DNA of 35,441 nt from Phytophthora quininea (taxonomy: Eukaryota; Oomycota; Peronosporomycetes; Peronosporales; Peronosporaceae). The position numbers and the translations under genes were made by a program. Under the pieces are notes generated by a model. It saw only the letters and a list, made by a program, of their open reading frames with translations. It searched no databases and was not told the DNA's origin. Below are positions 10,525-20,879 of the stretch, piece after piece (the first letter of the stretch is position 1; each line of letters opens with the position of its first letter). The stretch spans positions 1-35,441 of the forward strand of contig JAAVTG010000085.1 in NCBI GenBank assembly GCA_011947345.1, in the 5' to 3' direction.

Positions 10525-12808
10525 TTGCTGAAGTACGAAAAAGAATGTCGCAAGTTCAAAGGCCAGATATCTCGAAACCGTGAAAATCAGTCATTCTTTG
10601 GCACAGCGACATATGTGCAGCGATCCTGCGAAGGTTTTGCGCAAGATGCAGGACTTCTGTTTGAGATGATCAAAGGAACAGCCAGAACGCCGCGAAAGCC
10701 AAAGATGAGGTGGACAGACGAGTTTGACAAGCATTTTGAGAATATCAAGAGACGTATTTCGTCCACACCAGTGTTAGTCATTGCAGATTTCATCAAGCCC
10801 TTCTATCTGCGGATGAACGCAAGTGACTTTACAATCGGCGATGTGCTTTTCCAGCTGGAGAACCAACAAGGACAGTTAGTGAAGCATCCTGTGGCGTTCC
10901 AAGGCAGAAAGTACAAGGACGCCAAAAACAACTACTCGATAAAAGAAAAAGAACTGTCGGCAATATTGTTTGGATTGCGGATCTGGCGGATTTATTTGCT
11001 CGACAAGCCGTTCGTCGTCGAGACGGACCACAAGTCACTTGAGATAGTGTTCTCGCAGAAGAGTATCTCGCGACGAATTGCTCGTTGGTATGACAAACTC
11101 AGTGAATATTTAATTCGGTTTAAGTACATACTAGGCACCGCTAATACTGTGGCCAACGGCATCTCCCGTCGTGCTGATTTTCAGGATGAGGCTCCGCTGG
11201 AAAATATTGTACCGGCAGCAGTTATAAAGCCTAACACGCGTCAGATGTTTCCGGTTTGGTTGATGAAGCTGTGTCTCGGTACGATGAGGATCCATACACA
11301 CGCAGTATCATCAAGAAGCTGAAAGGTGAACAAGTAGAGGACACCATACGCATTAAAATACTGCGGACCCAAACGATGAAGTACAGCGACTAGTGTTACC
11401 AGTTGTTTCAGAGATTATTGATGCGGTACTGTACGAGTTTCACGATGGCCAGTGCTACGGACATCCCGGCATCGACAGAACGGCTCGGTTGGTAGAACGG
11501 CACTACTATTGGCGCCACTTGGTGCGAAGCGTGAAAGCGTACGTGAAGTCGTGTGAAGTGTGTCTGAGAACAAAGGTTAGAAATTCTCAGCCACCGGGGC
11601 ATTTACAAACCCAACCAATACCGTGCGCTAGATGGACACACATAGCGATGGATGTCGTCGTGACTCTATCAAAGACACGAAGCAAGGAGGATGTAATACT
11701 CGTTGCCGTGGATCAATTAACGAAGCGTGGTCATTTCATCGCATGTAAAGGCACTGCGACCGCAAAAGACATAGCTCAATTGTATCGAGACCGCATTTTC
11801 GTGCTATACGGCATTCCGGTGGCGATATTGTCTGACCGCGACTCCAAGTTCACATCCAACTTGTGGAAAGTGTTGTGTACCATGCTGGGTACACACCAAA
11901 AGCTTACTAAAGCGTTCCACCACCAAGCAAATGGGGTGACAGAGCGCTTGAATCAGACAATTGAAATCTATTTGCGTGCCTTTTTAATGGAGCTTCGTCA
12001 GACCGGGACAAATATCTCGCTCTGGCAGAGTTTACATATAATTCTCGATATCAGCAGTCGATTGCAATGGCCCCATTCGAAGCCGACCTAGGCTATTTGC
12101 CATCTACTCCTGCAACCCTACAAAGTTTACCTCAAGACACCAGTGCTGACTCCCGTCGACGTGCATTGGGGAAGACGTTGCTCGATCAACAACTCGACAA
12201 GCTTGCCAAAATAAGACGAGAGCTGCGGCTGGCATCGGATCAAATGAGCGAATACTACAACGCGAACCGACCGACACAATATTTTTAGCAGTGGGGAGGA
12301 TGTTTTACTATCAACAGAGAACCTTGCTAACTTCCACACTGGAACTACTAAAACCAAGCTGGGAACACGATGGATCGGCCCTTACAGCATCTTGCATTGA
12401 CTAGCACATGACTTCTACGGGCTGAAGTTGCCCACAGGTGTCAAATTCCACCCCATTTTTCACACTAGCTACTTGAAGCCATACGTTCGTAGCATCAGAG
12501 AACAAGAAACGTTTAAGGTGCAATTGGCAGATAGCTCAGAAGGTGAATTAGTGGAGGATATTGTGAGACACAAACGAGTGCGTGGAAAGGATGTATATGA
12601 AATCAAGTGGATTGGACAAGTCAAAACTACATGGGAATCGCTAGCGAATTTGAAGTACGTGGGCGACCTGATCAAGCGCTTCAACGAGCAATGCTGGGAG
12701 GTCTTCTCTTCGGGGACGGAATGTCACGAGTTTCTGCAGAAACTCGTGAGCGTGCGACTAAATGTTGCAAGAGAGCTTCGACCTCGAACCAGCACAGCAG
12801 TGAAATGA
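10525..12808 (+). mobile_element. decayed Ty3/gypsy chromovirus fragment (RNase H, integrase, chromodomain)
   Basis: Three plus-strand frames follow the Ty3/gypsy order. 10525-11322 carries the RT-RNase H connection and RNase H (HPVAFQGRKY, NNYSIKEKELSAI, ETDHKSLE, SRRIARW). 11393-12091 carries the integrase zinc finger (GHPGIDRT, YYW, SCEVC) and catalytic core with the acidic triad positions in AMDVVVTL, LSDRDSKFTS and NGVTERLNQT. 12428-12808 carries FHPIFHTSYLKPY and a chromodomain (VEDIVRHKRV, YEIKWIGQ, TWESLANL). The chromodomain places it in the chromoviruses, which target chromatin. RNase H has Asn in place of the usual Asp in MNASDF and in ANGISRR. The reverse transcriptase, gag and LTRs are missing. 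Stops and frame breaks separate the frames, so it is non-autonomous and dead. Confidence 0.9.
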
Positions 12809-14853
12809 CATCTAAAGGCTCGAGTACGGCAAATTGACTAGGAATGCATGTTTTTAACAGGCTCGTAGAAGGTTGGTGGAGTGAGCTCATTCCGGAATCG
12901 ATAACAAAGTAATCAAGTTGACCTGCTCTGGTCAAGCAGACTCTACTCACTTCAGCGATCTCGGGAGAATACCTCGGACCTTAACCAAAATGGTAGAAGC
13001 TTCCACTGCCGTTTCCTCTGTCTAAGTGCTACCAACTCTAGTCCTTCGATGTCTCGAAGATAGCGACACCAACGTGTCCTTGTCTATGAATGCCTCCGTT
13101 AATTTCACACCAAAGTTCTCCAATGCCCCTTTCTTATCAGCATTTCAACACAGACAAAGTCCCAGCAACCAAGCAAAACCTCCTAATCCCGCCTGAATAA
13201 TAATCGATGGAGAAGTTTTGCTCGCTGTCGTCAAAATGACACAGTCTCCGCCAACCGCAGCGATTTCTGTGTCATTATTAGGAACCGCTTCCATTCTTTT
13301 GGCGCGTCATACACCGCCAGCTGCGGTCGAACGTGATAGCGAAGCTGGCACCACCAAGCCAGATCCACTTCTCTCGCTGACCAACCTGGCATACGTATTT
13401 GACTTGTTGCTTTTGTTTTTGGTGGATATGAGCATAGCGAAAGCATGCGTCAATCCGTTTTGGGCTTGGGTGACTTTCTAGACGGTGCTCTCTGTGCACG
13501 TCATTTCTCCTTTGGCGCTCTAGTTCTCCGTTCGGAGACCAACAATGTTGCTCTGGAACAAACTTTCTTTGTAGGCACCGCTGCACAAGTTAGTATTGAG
13601 TTGTGTTCTATCTCAGCAAGCGTGGTCCAATACTGCTGCCTGCCCAGACAACTTCGCCTACGCTGCACCACAGTATTCACAAAATGTGGTCACGACGTCT
13701 TCACGATGCGGCGCTGTCTTCGAAGTGGCCACCATGGTCACGGTATCACTTGGCGGCGCTAAATGGCAGTCCCACTGCTTCAAGTCTCGCAGTCAGTGAG
13801 CCGCGAAGTGCCATTCTGGTGATGTTTAAGCCGGTCTTCTGCGGCTCCAAGCCACCGTCCTAAGTCTTTGTGGCGAACTCGCACACCAAAACCTGTTCGT
13901 TTCTTGAGTTGCAGCCAGCAGACGCTGCCAAAGAAACCCAGAGCGAGGCAGCAGCCACTCGTGATCGTCCGCACCGAAGTCTCACTCGCAGCTAAACCCA
14001 TTCGGCATGGATTTCCGGTTGCGTTTGGATAACCCGATGCATCCGCACCGCGGTGCTCTTGGCTCGGAGTCCGAGCGCGGACTAGCCACTCGAGCGCGTG
14101 CTTGCGCGTGCGCCCGTCTTGCCAGCGTTCGTGGTGGTGGAAGTGCCAGGTGGACGCTCGCCCCAAGCAACGGGAATCTAGTTCAGGGTGGCCACCGTGG
14201 CGATTTGCGCGGGTCGCCGTTAGCAACGCGTGACTCGAGCACTGAACAGCGTCGCGAAGCAACGTGGGGCTGATATTGCTCGAAACCGCGGCGGCAAATC
14301 ACCGTTTTTGCTGGTCAATTGACTCCTTGCGGCGAGGGTATTTCGGTGAAGGTGGATCGGCAACAATCCAGCGACGCCACTCCGGTGGGCTACCGTTGAG
14401 GCGACCAGCAAGTTGCTTAGGCGCGTGGTGTCCAGATCGGCCCCGCGTTTACCGGGGCACCGTTGACGCGGAGTCGTTCGTGGTGGCGGTCCGTCTAGGC
14501 CACAGTACTTCTGGGTGAGCCCGCCGCATGCGGGGGTCTCCCGTCACAAATGTGGCTAACAATGCGCGTTACCAGCGGCGCGGACCCAGCCCGATCTCGC
14601 CCCAACGCCAGCGCCAGCATGGTCATCCAGCGCGATGGAGCGAAGCCATGTTCGGCCGGCTGTTACGCGCTTTTGGCGTGTTGAGCAAGATCCACCATCT
14701 TATTCCAACTTCAAAGAGCCCGCCAACATATCGCCAGACGACCTCTGGACGCCTTGGGCTGCACGCCAAGCAGGACTCGTCTGCGGACTAAGATGCCGGC
14801 AGCGAGACAGGCGGGTGCTCTGCTCTGCTGTCAGCTTTCCAATCATCGGCTGA
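12809..14853. other. two-kilobase gap without a supportable gene
   Basis: The first half is AT-rich and probably gypsy 3' debris. The second half (about 13.9-14.85 kb) turns GC-rich with many open frames on both strands, an effect of base composition. A plus-strand frame at 13596-13799 (SNTAACPDNFAYAAPQYSQN) looks protein-like but has no context. A frame at 14264-14518 contains RVYRGTVDAESFVVAVRLG, vaguely gag-like. Neither is strong enough to call. Confidence 0.4.
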
Positions 14854-14871
14854 GCCATTCGCGAATTCGCC
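14854..14871 (+). promoter_or_regulatory. oomycete initiator plus flanking-promoter-region-like core promoter of RWP-RK gene
   Basis: GAGCCATTCGCGAATTCGCC is close to the described oomycete core (Inr CATTYYN followed by FPR CAWTTTNYY) and lies about 45 bp before the ATG at 14905. Both the spacing and the composite motif support a start site here. Confidence 0.55.
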
Positions 14872-14904
14872 CCGGAGCGCACACGACCGTCCACCACCCC
14901 CACC

Positions 14905-15530
14905 ATGATCACCTCGAGCTTCTCGCTGCCCAGGTGCTCGCCCAGCACTTTCAACGTCGTGCACCCGCTGCACTTCGGGTCGGCCATCTACCGCAGCAAG
15001 CCGCCGGCCGTGGCCATCTCGACCGCTTCGTCGCCGTCGACGGTGTCGTCGCCAGTGAGTGCTGCCACTGAGCCCACCCGGTGACGAGTCCCCACAAGAA
15101 AGCCCGCAAGAGCCGCGTCGTGTTCGACTTCACCACCGAGGAGATGGCCAAGTACTTCCATATGTCTCAGCGCGAGGCCGCGCAGCAGCTCGGAGTGGCC
15201 ACCGTCACCATCAAGCGTAATTGCCGCCGGCTCGGCATCGTCTGGCCTTACCGGCTCATGAAGTCCAAGAAGCACGCGCTGGATCTGTCCAGGGTCTCGC
15301 GCGAAGACGCTCAGCGGATTCGATTAGAGCGAGCGTTAGCGCGAGCGAAGGCGGGCCGGTCGCCTACGAGGCAGACGCAGAGCCGATCAGCTGGCGCAGG
15401 CGCAGAGGCTGCTGCCAAGGCCATCGCCATGCTCAGTCACAGCAGCACCGCCGGTGTCGAGTTGACTGCAGCTGGACGGGCCTTCGCCAGACTACCGCTC
15501 GACTGCATGGCCAACAGCGACAGCATCTAG
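14905..15530 (+). CDS. small RWP-RK-type putative transcription factor
   Basis: Proposed exons 14905-15054 and 15099-15530 (44-bp intron GTGAGT...CACAAG) give 193 residues. Residues about 59-105 fit an RWP-RK domain: TTEEMAKYFHMSQREAAQQL, then LGVATVTIKRNCRRLGI, then VWPYRLMKSKK. RWP-RK proteins are DNA-binding factors of plants, algae and oomycetes, often tied to nitrogen or development; the target here is unknown. The signature itself is degenerate: the RWPxRK core reads VWPYRL. The N-terminal exon is Ser/Pro-rich, and the C-terminal part is Arg/Ala-rich and probably disordered. The start is supported by the core-promoter match 45 bp upstream. The intron is short for this genome, so an alternative start inside 15081 onward is possible. 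The second-exon frame itself is solid. Confidence 0.72.
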
Positions 15531-16075
15531 AGCAACCGCTTGTCCTTCCGTGTCGCCCTGTGCCGTCCTACGTCCGAGCTTCGTTGTATCATACCAATGT
15601 CCACGCCATCAATAAACAGCCAAACGTGTTCTTTTTCGCATCCCCAAAGCAAACGTTCGAGTGAGGTGACGTATCACCGGCGAAGCGACGCGATGCAGAC
15701 TGGCGAAAACGGCCGGTGCACAAGGAAGAAAGCACAGGTTTGCACGAGGAACTGTCGAATCTCTCCTTCGACTACATAGCAGATCGACTCGCACTAGAAG
15801 ACTCCGATGCAAAGCAACATGACAAGGTTCGGTGCCGTAGTTCGGAGCGGACACGCAGCTTGTGTGCACCGGCCTGGTGCCGCAGACCTGACGAATATTT
15901 AGGGTGGTGATTTATATGAGCGCGCGCAAGGGCTCCTCAACGCCAAAGTCGGATCATCTGCACAACGCCAACATGACGACGATTCGCCAAACTCGGTGAC
16001 GATCTGCAGTTCCTTCAGCCCAACCTTCGTGTGTATTGCACGTATCCCTAATGTACGCACGGATTCAAAAACAAC
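15531..16075. other. intergenic region between convergent RWP-RK gene and PKD2-RyR gene
   Basis: No convincing gene is visible. It should contain both 3'UTRs. Confidence 0.5.
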
Positions 16076-19000
16076 CTAATGCTTCGCGGTGCTGTCGTCC
16101 GCTTTCGGAGACTCGAACGACTCGAGCCCCGTCGAGTCCATCGACTGGAAGCCCGTCAGCGGCATCGCAATGTCACCGGACGACTCGACTGTCGCCGCGG
16201 ACGATGACACCGCTGCAACAAGACGAGCATGCGCGGCAGCAGCTCGGCGTTGGTTTTCCTGGGCCGACACCTGCGACGCTCCACCTTCCGACCCGGACGA
16301 GTTCAACGAAAACAGACTAGCCGACGACCGGAAGCTTGAGAACGGGTGGCCACTGCGCATGAAGGCACGCTTGGCTCGAGTGGCACTTCGCGCAAGAGCC
16401 ACCGCCTCGCTCACGTTGTGCGCCTCGGGATTCTCGTTGCGACCAAACACTTTGATTGGCCCCGAGTGTTTTTCCTGCCGCCGCCGCGAGCGTGGTGATC
16501 CTTGTGCAGAAACTTAAAGCCGAAGCTCAAGATGAGCTTGACCGTTTGCATCGCAGTGTTGCGGTCCATTTGCTTCTCGTCTTGGGTGAGATAGATGTAC
16601 GGCACGAGTCCGTTGTGCTCCTTCTTCGAGTCGTCCCGTCGAGGGCCGTATCGCCAGCCTTGGGCCATACGCATCTCTGCCCACACCTTTAATTGATCAG
16701 AGGACACAAACGCCAAAGAGTTAGAAGATACAAACCAACTACACAGCACAAGTAGGGATCCTACCTCGTGGGTGTTTTCGGCAAGGAGCTCAATCACAGA
16801 GCGCAGATGGGGAGGGACCTTCACATCATCCGTTGGGATTGGCTTGGGCTCGTATGTACCTCCAGGCTCCGTCGCGGCTGTGCCGAATTTAATGTCTTCA
16901 AACATCTCGGCGGTATCGGGCGGCTCTAACATATAGCCCAGCGCAATGATCACCTTAAGTGCAGACATCGACGTGTCCCGATCGTATTGCTTATCTTGTT
17001 CCGTGAGAGCTTCGTACGGCACCAGGTCCGGGTGCAGTTTCTTGTCGTTATCGCGCTCCGGACCCCATTTCCAGCCTTGACTGATGCGGCCGACACTCCA
17101 GACTTCGTGCGCATTTTGGGAAAGCAACTCGGTGAGCAAGTTTACCGAGTGAGGCAGCCGAATGCGACGAGTATCGACTGGTCGCGGCGTGTACTTATAA
17201 CCCTCAGACTCACGTTTGTCCAAGGGAGTTAAGGCCGACGGATAGCGCTCCAGGAAGGTGATCACTTCCATGAAAATGCGATCTTCCAAGTTCGGTATCC
17301 GAAGTCGACGCTTGTGCACCTTTTGGCGATGAACATGCGGAAATTACGAACCAGTTCATCAAATCTGCACGAGATACCGCGCCCAGGAGCAGCGAAGCTC
17401 TCTTTGATAAGCCGATCGACGTCTGCATCGGTCACTAGTCGGTGGTTTTTTTCTTTCGCTTGCATGATAGCAATCGACGGATATAACCCCATCCGACGAA
17501 GCCCGTGAGGTACCGTAGCCAAGTGGAGCGGGGCATGATACACATTTCATTGCCATCAAGCAGCGCATTACCGTTGTACAACACACGGCATGCGCGAATG
17601 TGACCTGGGCCTCCAATACCTGCGTGAGTGTGTTGTAACCCAAACGGCTGCTCACTGGAGCGACTCCCGGTATTCATTTCCGTCCCAGTACCTTCACTAA
17701 TGCGAACGTGGAACCCATCTTCATCATTACTGGCATCGTAGTCATGATGCTGCTCACGGTGGCGCTTAAAACGTGAAGGAACGTACTCATCTTGGTCTCC
17801 TAACACCTCAAGCGTGATCTGATCTTTCGTGAGGGAACCATCATCAATTTCGATGAAGGCGCCACGCTTCACACGCTTGAGGATCTCTACCGTATTCGCC
17901 AGAGAAGAGGAAATAGGAATATACGTCACAGGAAACTCCACTAGATCTGCAAAGGAGTCCGACGAGGACGCCCGAGGACGGGGATGCTCGCTGACACAAT
18001 CTAATTCGACATTCATAGTAAACTCGGCATCATTTTGCCTCATGAGGTCAGCGCAAGCCATTACGATGTGCACACACGCACGGAACTTCCTGCGTAGACG
18101 TCTGCGCTCAGCCATAAGATAGTCGTAGTCCACCAGCAGCACGCGCTGGAACCCACAGAGCACCACCTGCTCAGTGGTGTACACTGAGTTATTATCTCCC
18201 TTGAGCGGCGGCATTTTCACACGCACTCGCATGCCATTCAAGTAGTTTTTGGCTTGCTTGGCAAGATCATACTCGACATCCATGAATTGTAACGAGTCCC
18301 GGAAATCTTCGTCGTCATCATCGTCGGATTTCTTTTCAGCAGTGAGAGTGCGTTTACTCTCTTCCAGAGTCTTCTTTTCGTTTTGAGCCAGCGAGTAGTA
18401 CTCGCTCATGATGGCAATGAACATGTTCACGCAGATGAGGTAAATGCTGATCATGAAGCTGAAGAAGAAGATGCCAGCCATCGTGGGGTTGGCAGTGTAA
18501 ATTTCCTCGTAGTCAAATGCCCCAAGCAGCATCTGGAAACAACTCGTCAACGACACCGACAAGGAATGGTACTGTTGCACGGCTGTACCAAACGTGAGGA
18601 ACCCCATAACAGCAAAACCAAAGAAAATAGTGAAGAAAATGATCACGAAGGCGAGTAAGTCTTTCGCAGCGAAGCGAAGCGTGCGCCACAAAAGATTCAG
18701 ACGAGAATTCAGCCGCAAGTACTTGAACACGATAGCTACAGACACCAATCCAAGCACTGCAGCGTAATTCGTAACGGAACGAGAGAGCCACGCCAAGGGT
18801 TCAACATCCACATAACAGTCTCGCGCTGTGCCCTGGTCGCTCGCAGGGACATCACAGTCCATTTCACCTACAGAATATAGCTCATTACGGATATCTTCAG
18901 ACTTGACGATAAAGATCACCCAGTGCACAATAAAGACCACAAGAAGAACCAGCTGCAGCATGTCAAGCAGGTTCCAAAGGGACTGCACATACTTGCGGAA

Positions 19001-20219
19001 ACCGAAGTTTCGGAGATCCGAAAGTTCGCGATACACGAGGCCAGCTGTAGCCAAAGTCAGCACGATAACCAGCGCATTCGCCTTTGCGAACTCGCCTAGC
19101 TGTTTGTAACTTGCTAGAATGCGAAAACTCTTGATGCGTCCCGTCACTTCCATGTAATCTGTGTTGCTCATCTCGAAAAGTGCCTGTACGTGGGAGAAAA
19201 TATTACTGCGTGCATTGTAGAACGCAAAAGTCGACACCATATACCGAGTGCCATCTCGTATGAAATCGCTCTCCAACTGCTTCACCAACGCCGTACTAGC
19301 TGTGTAGTTATCCCTAGGGAGATAGACGAGATAACCACCGTGACCATAGTCCATCTCATGGCTGACAAGCCCAGGCTTAAACGTCTCAGAGCGCAACAAC
19401 TTACTCTGTCCGCCACTCCACTCGTACTGTCTCCCCAGTGCACCACTGCTATTGCCATACGGATCCTTCATCTCGTGACTGGTCGAGTACTCGGGATAGC
19501 ACACTTCATCCGTGAACATGATAAAATCGTCATGGCCGTAAGTCTCGGTGCAAAGCGCTCCTTTCACGCGCCCTGTTCGCATTTGGATGCTGCCGATAGG
19601 ACGGTTATTCCGAATAGGAGGGTCATAGAATTGATACAGCATTGGACCGCTGGCCCATTGCCACATCTCGCCTTCATTGCCAACATCGTAAAACGTCTTG
19701 CGGTACGGGAGGTTGGGAAACTCCTCGTCAAAGTATGTGTTCTCTAGCGCCGAGTTTTGTTCGTACGGGAAATGGATGGGCAGGGTCAGCAGCGTAACCA
19801 TGATGACAGCCAGGAAACCCAGGTATACCACGAGCTCCTTGTAGAACTTGTTTCGCTTCTCCTGCTCCAGACACAACTGCACGCGTTTCATGTGTACTCG
19901 CATCGTCGAGTAGTATGCTATCTGCTGCTTGAGCTGCCGCGCTGCCACAAGTTGGTCGTGAGTCTTGGGGCGAGCTGTGGCTGATACTGTGTCGATCTCC
20001 GGTAAATCCACTGGCGTCGACCGCCTGAGATTTCTCCATGAGAGAGTGCCGTCTCCTGCGGCAGCAGCACAACGCCCACCATCTGCGCTCCTTCCTTGTA
20101 TTCCCGTCGTGCCGAGAAGCCTCTGGGTCCTGTGAATCGTCGCCCTGCGCGGCAAGTAGGTCTGATTTGGAGCTCCGACCCGCGGCTGCGTGCGTCGAAA
20201 GCGGCGTGGCGTCTTCCAT
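16076..20219 (-). CDS. polycystin (PKD2)-type TRP channel apparently fused to two RyR domains
   Basis: The long frame (about 20040 to 17435) encodes a polycystin-like cation channel. After a basic N-terminus come S1 (ELVVYLGFLAVIMVTLLTLP) and a large extracellular TOP/polycystin domain (LPYRKTFYDVG, STFAFYNARSNIF). Then S2-S5 and the pore (FQMLLGAFDYEEI) are followed by S6 (ICVNMFIAIMSEYY) and acidic and basic cytosolic regions. At a 7-T run (17446-17452) the frame ends, but one added base continues into DADVDRLIKESFAAPGRG. A second site (TTTT 17321-17324) leads into two RyR domains (ISQGWKWGPERDNDKKLHPD with LVPYEALTE; MAQGWRYGPRRDDSKKEHNG with LVPYIYLTQ). These are interrupted by a 78-bp intron at 16764-16687. 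A third site (CCCC 16460-16463) leads to a Ser-rich tail ending at 16076. The N-terminal frame from ATG 20219 also shifts near 20040, net two bases. The total is about 1,350 residues. A separate RyR gene is the alternative. Confidence 0.75.
16687..16764 (-). other. intron within the second RyR domain
   Basis: GTAGGA...ATTAAAG, 78 bp, no in-frame stop. Removing it joins NTHEV and WAEMRMAQGW, exactly parallel to AHEVWSVGRISQGW in the first RyR copy. Confidence 0.85.
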
Positions 20220-20346
20220 AAGCGCGTAGGCGAGTGAGGAGGAAGCGTCCGGCGCCGCGCACTCCACTAGGTCAGCCCGCAGCTGCACGGGGACCGAAAT
20301 GCTGCTATTCGTCACACAAACAGGTGTGTGCGGGGCCACGATAGCA

Positions 20347-20357
20347 GCGAAAATGAG
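20347..20357 (-). promoter_or_regulatory. initiator-like element of the PKD2-RyR gene
   Basis: The minus strand reads CTCATTTTCGC, a strong match to the oomycete initiator, 130-140 bp upstream of the ATG at 20219. It supports that start codon over alternatives further in. Confidence 0.5.
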
Positions 20358-20524
20358 ATCGAGGTCACCTAGCCGAGAGCACCAAGTGGAGGGAAAGCGA
20401 TGCAAGCAGCAGCACGCGACCCGTCACGGCCCGAGTAGCACTCCGTTGGCCGTTATGGCTTCGATTGCGTCCTCGAGAGCGGCAATGCCAATGGAGTGCG
20501 GGGAAGCAAGACGTTTTTGAATCC

Positions 20525-20833
20525 ATGCCCAAGCCCGCACGGCAGAAAAGCCAGCGTGCCCAGCTGGTACACATGTACCATCCATCGGCTGGCGGGACTG
20601 CAAAACCTGTCAATCCATCACCAGCAGGACATCTTGTCGCCATTGCATGTCCATCGGTGTTGTCACCCCACTCGCCTCAAGTACCGGTGCATGGCGACCA
20701 TGCATCTTCATCCACCCCGAGCAGAACGGTATTGTCACCTACGCTGGAAGATCAGGCCGCACATCAGTCGACGTTTGGAGCAGCACCTTGCAACAGCGAA
20801 GTCGACATCATCGCAAGAAAATCCACCGCTTGA
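20525..20833 (+). CDS. hypothetical Ser/Pro-rich ORF, doubtful
   Basis: An ATG-started frame of about 100 residues, Ser/Pro/His-rich (SPHSPQVPVHGDHASSS), lies in the 660-bp gap between the channel gene and GCP4 and runs opposite to both. No domain, signal peptide or clear splice partner is visible. It may be part of a small gene or simply noncoding sequence upstream of the channel. Confidence 0.2.
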   Translation: MPKPARQKSQRAQLVHMYHPSAGGTAKPVNPSPAGHLVAIACPSVLSPHSPQVPVHGDHASSSTPSRTVLSPTLEDQAAHQSTFGAAPCNSEVDIIARKSTA

Positions 20834-20879
20834 TGGATTTCCCAACTGCAGGTGAACATGCCTGGTCATCGGTACAATC

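Noticed and set aside
6600..12900. LTRs and target-site duplications around the two retroelement fragments
   Set aside because: None could be found by eye. Both elements appear truncated at both ends.
13596..13799. Possible small secreted or elicitor-like ORF
   Set aside because: No signal peptide, no upstream start context and no family motif that I can support.
17157..17543. RyR region as a separate downstream gene starting at the ATG within the channel's last codons
   Set aside because: It would need a same-strand overlap and a start inside channel coding sequence, and its own frame breaks twice more at homopolymers. A single gene with undercalled bases is simpler, though not proven.
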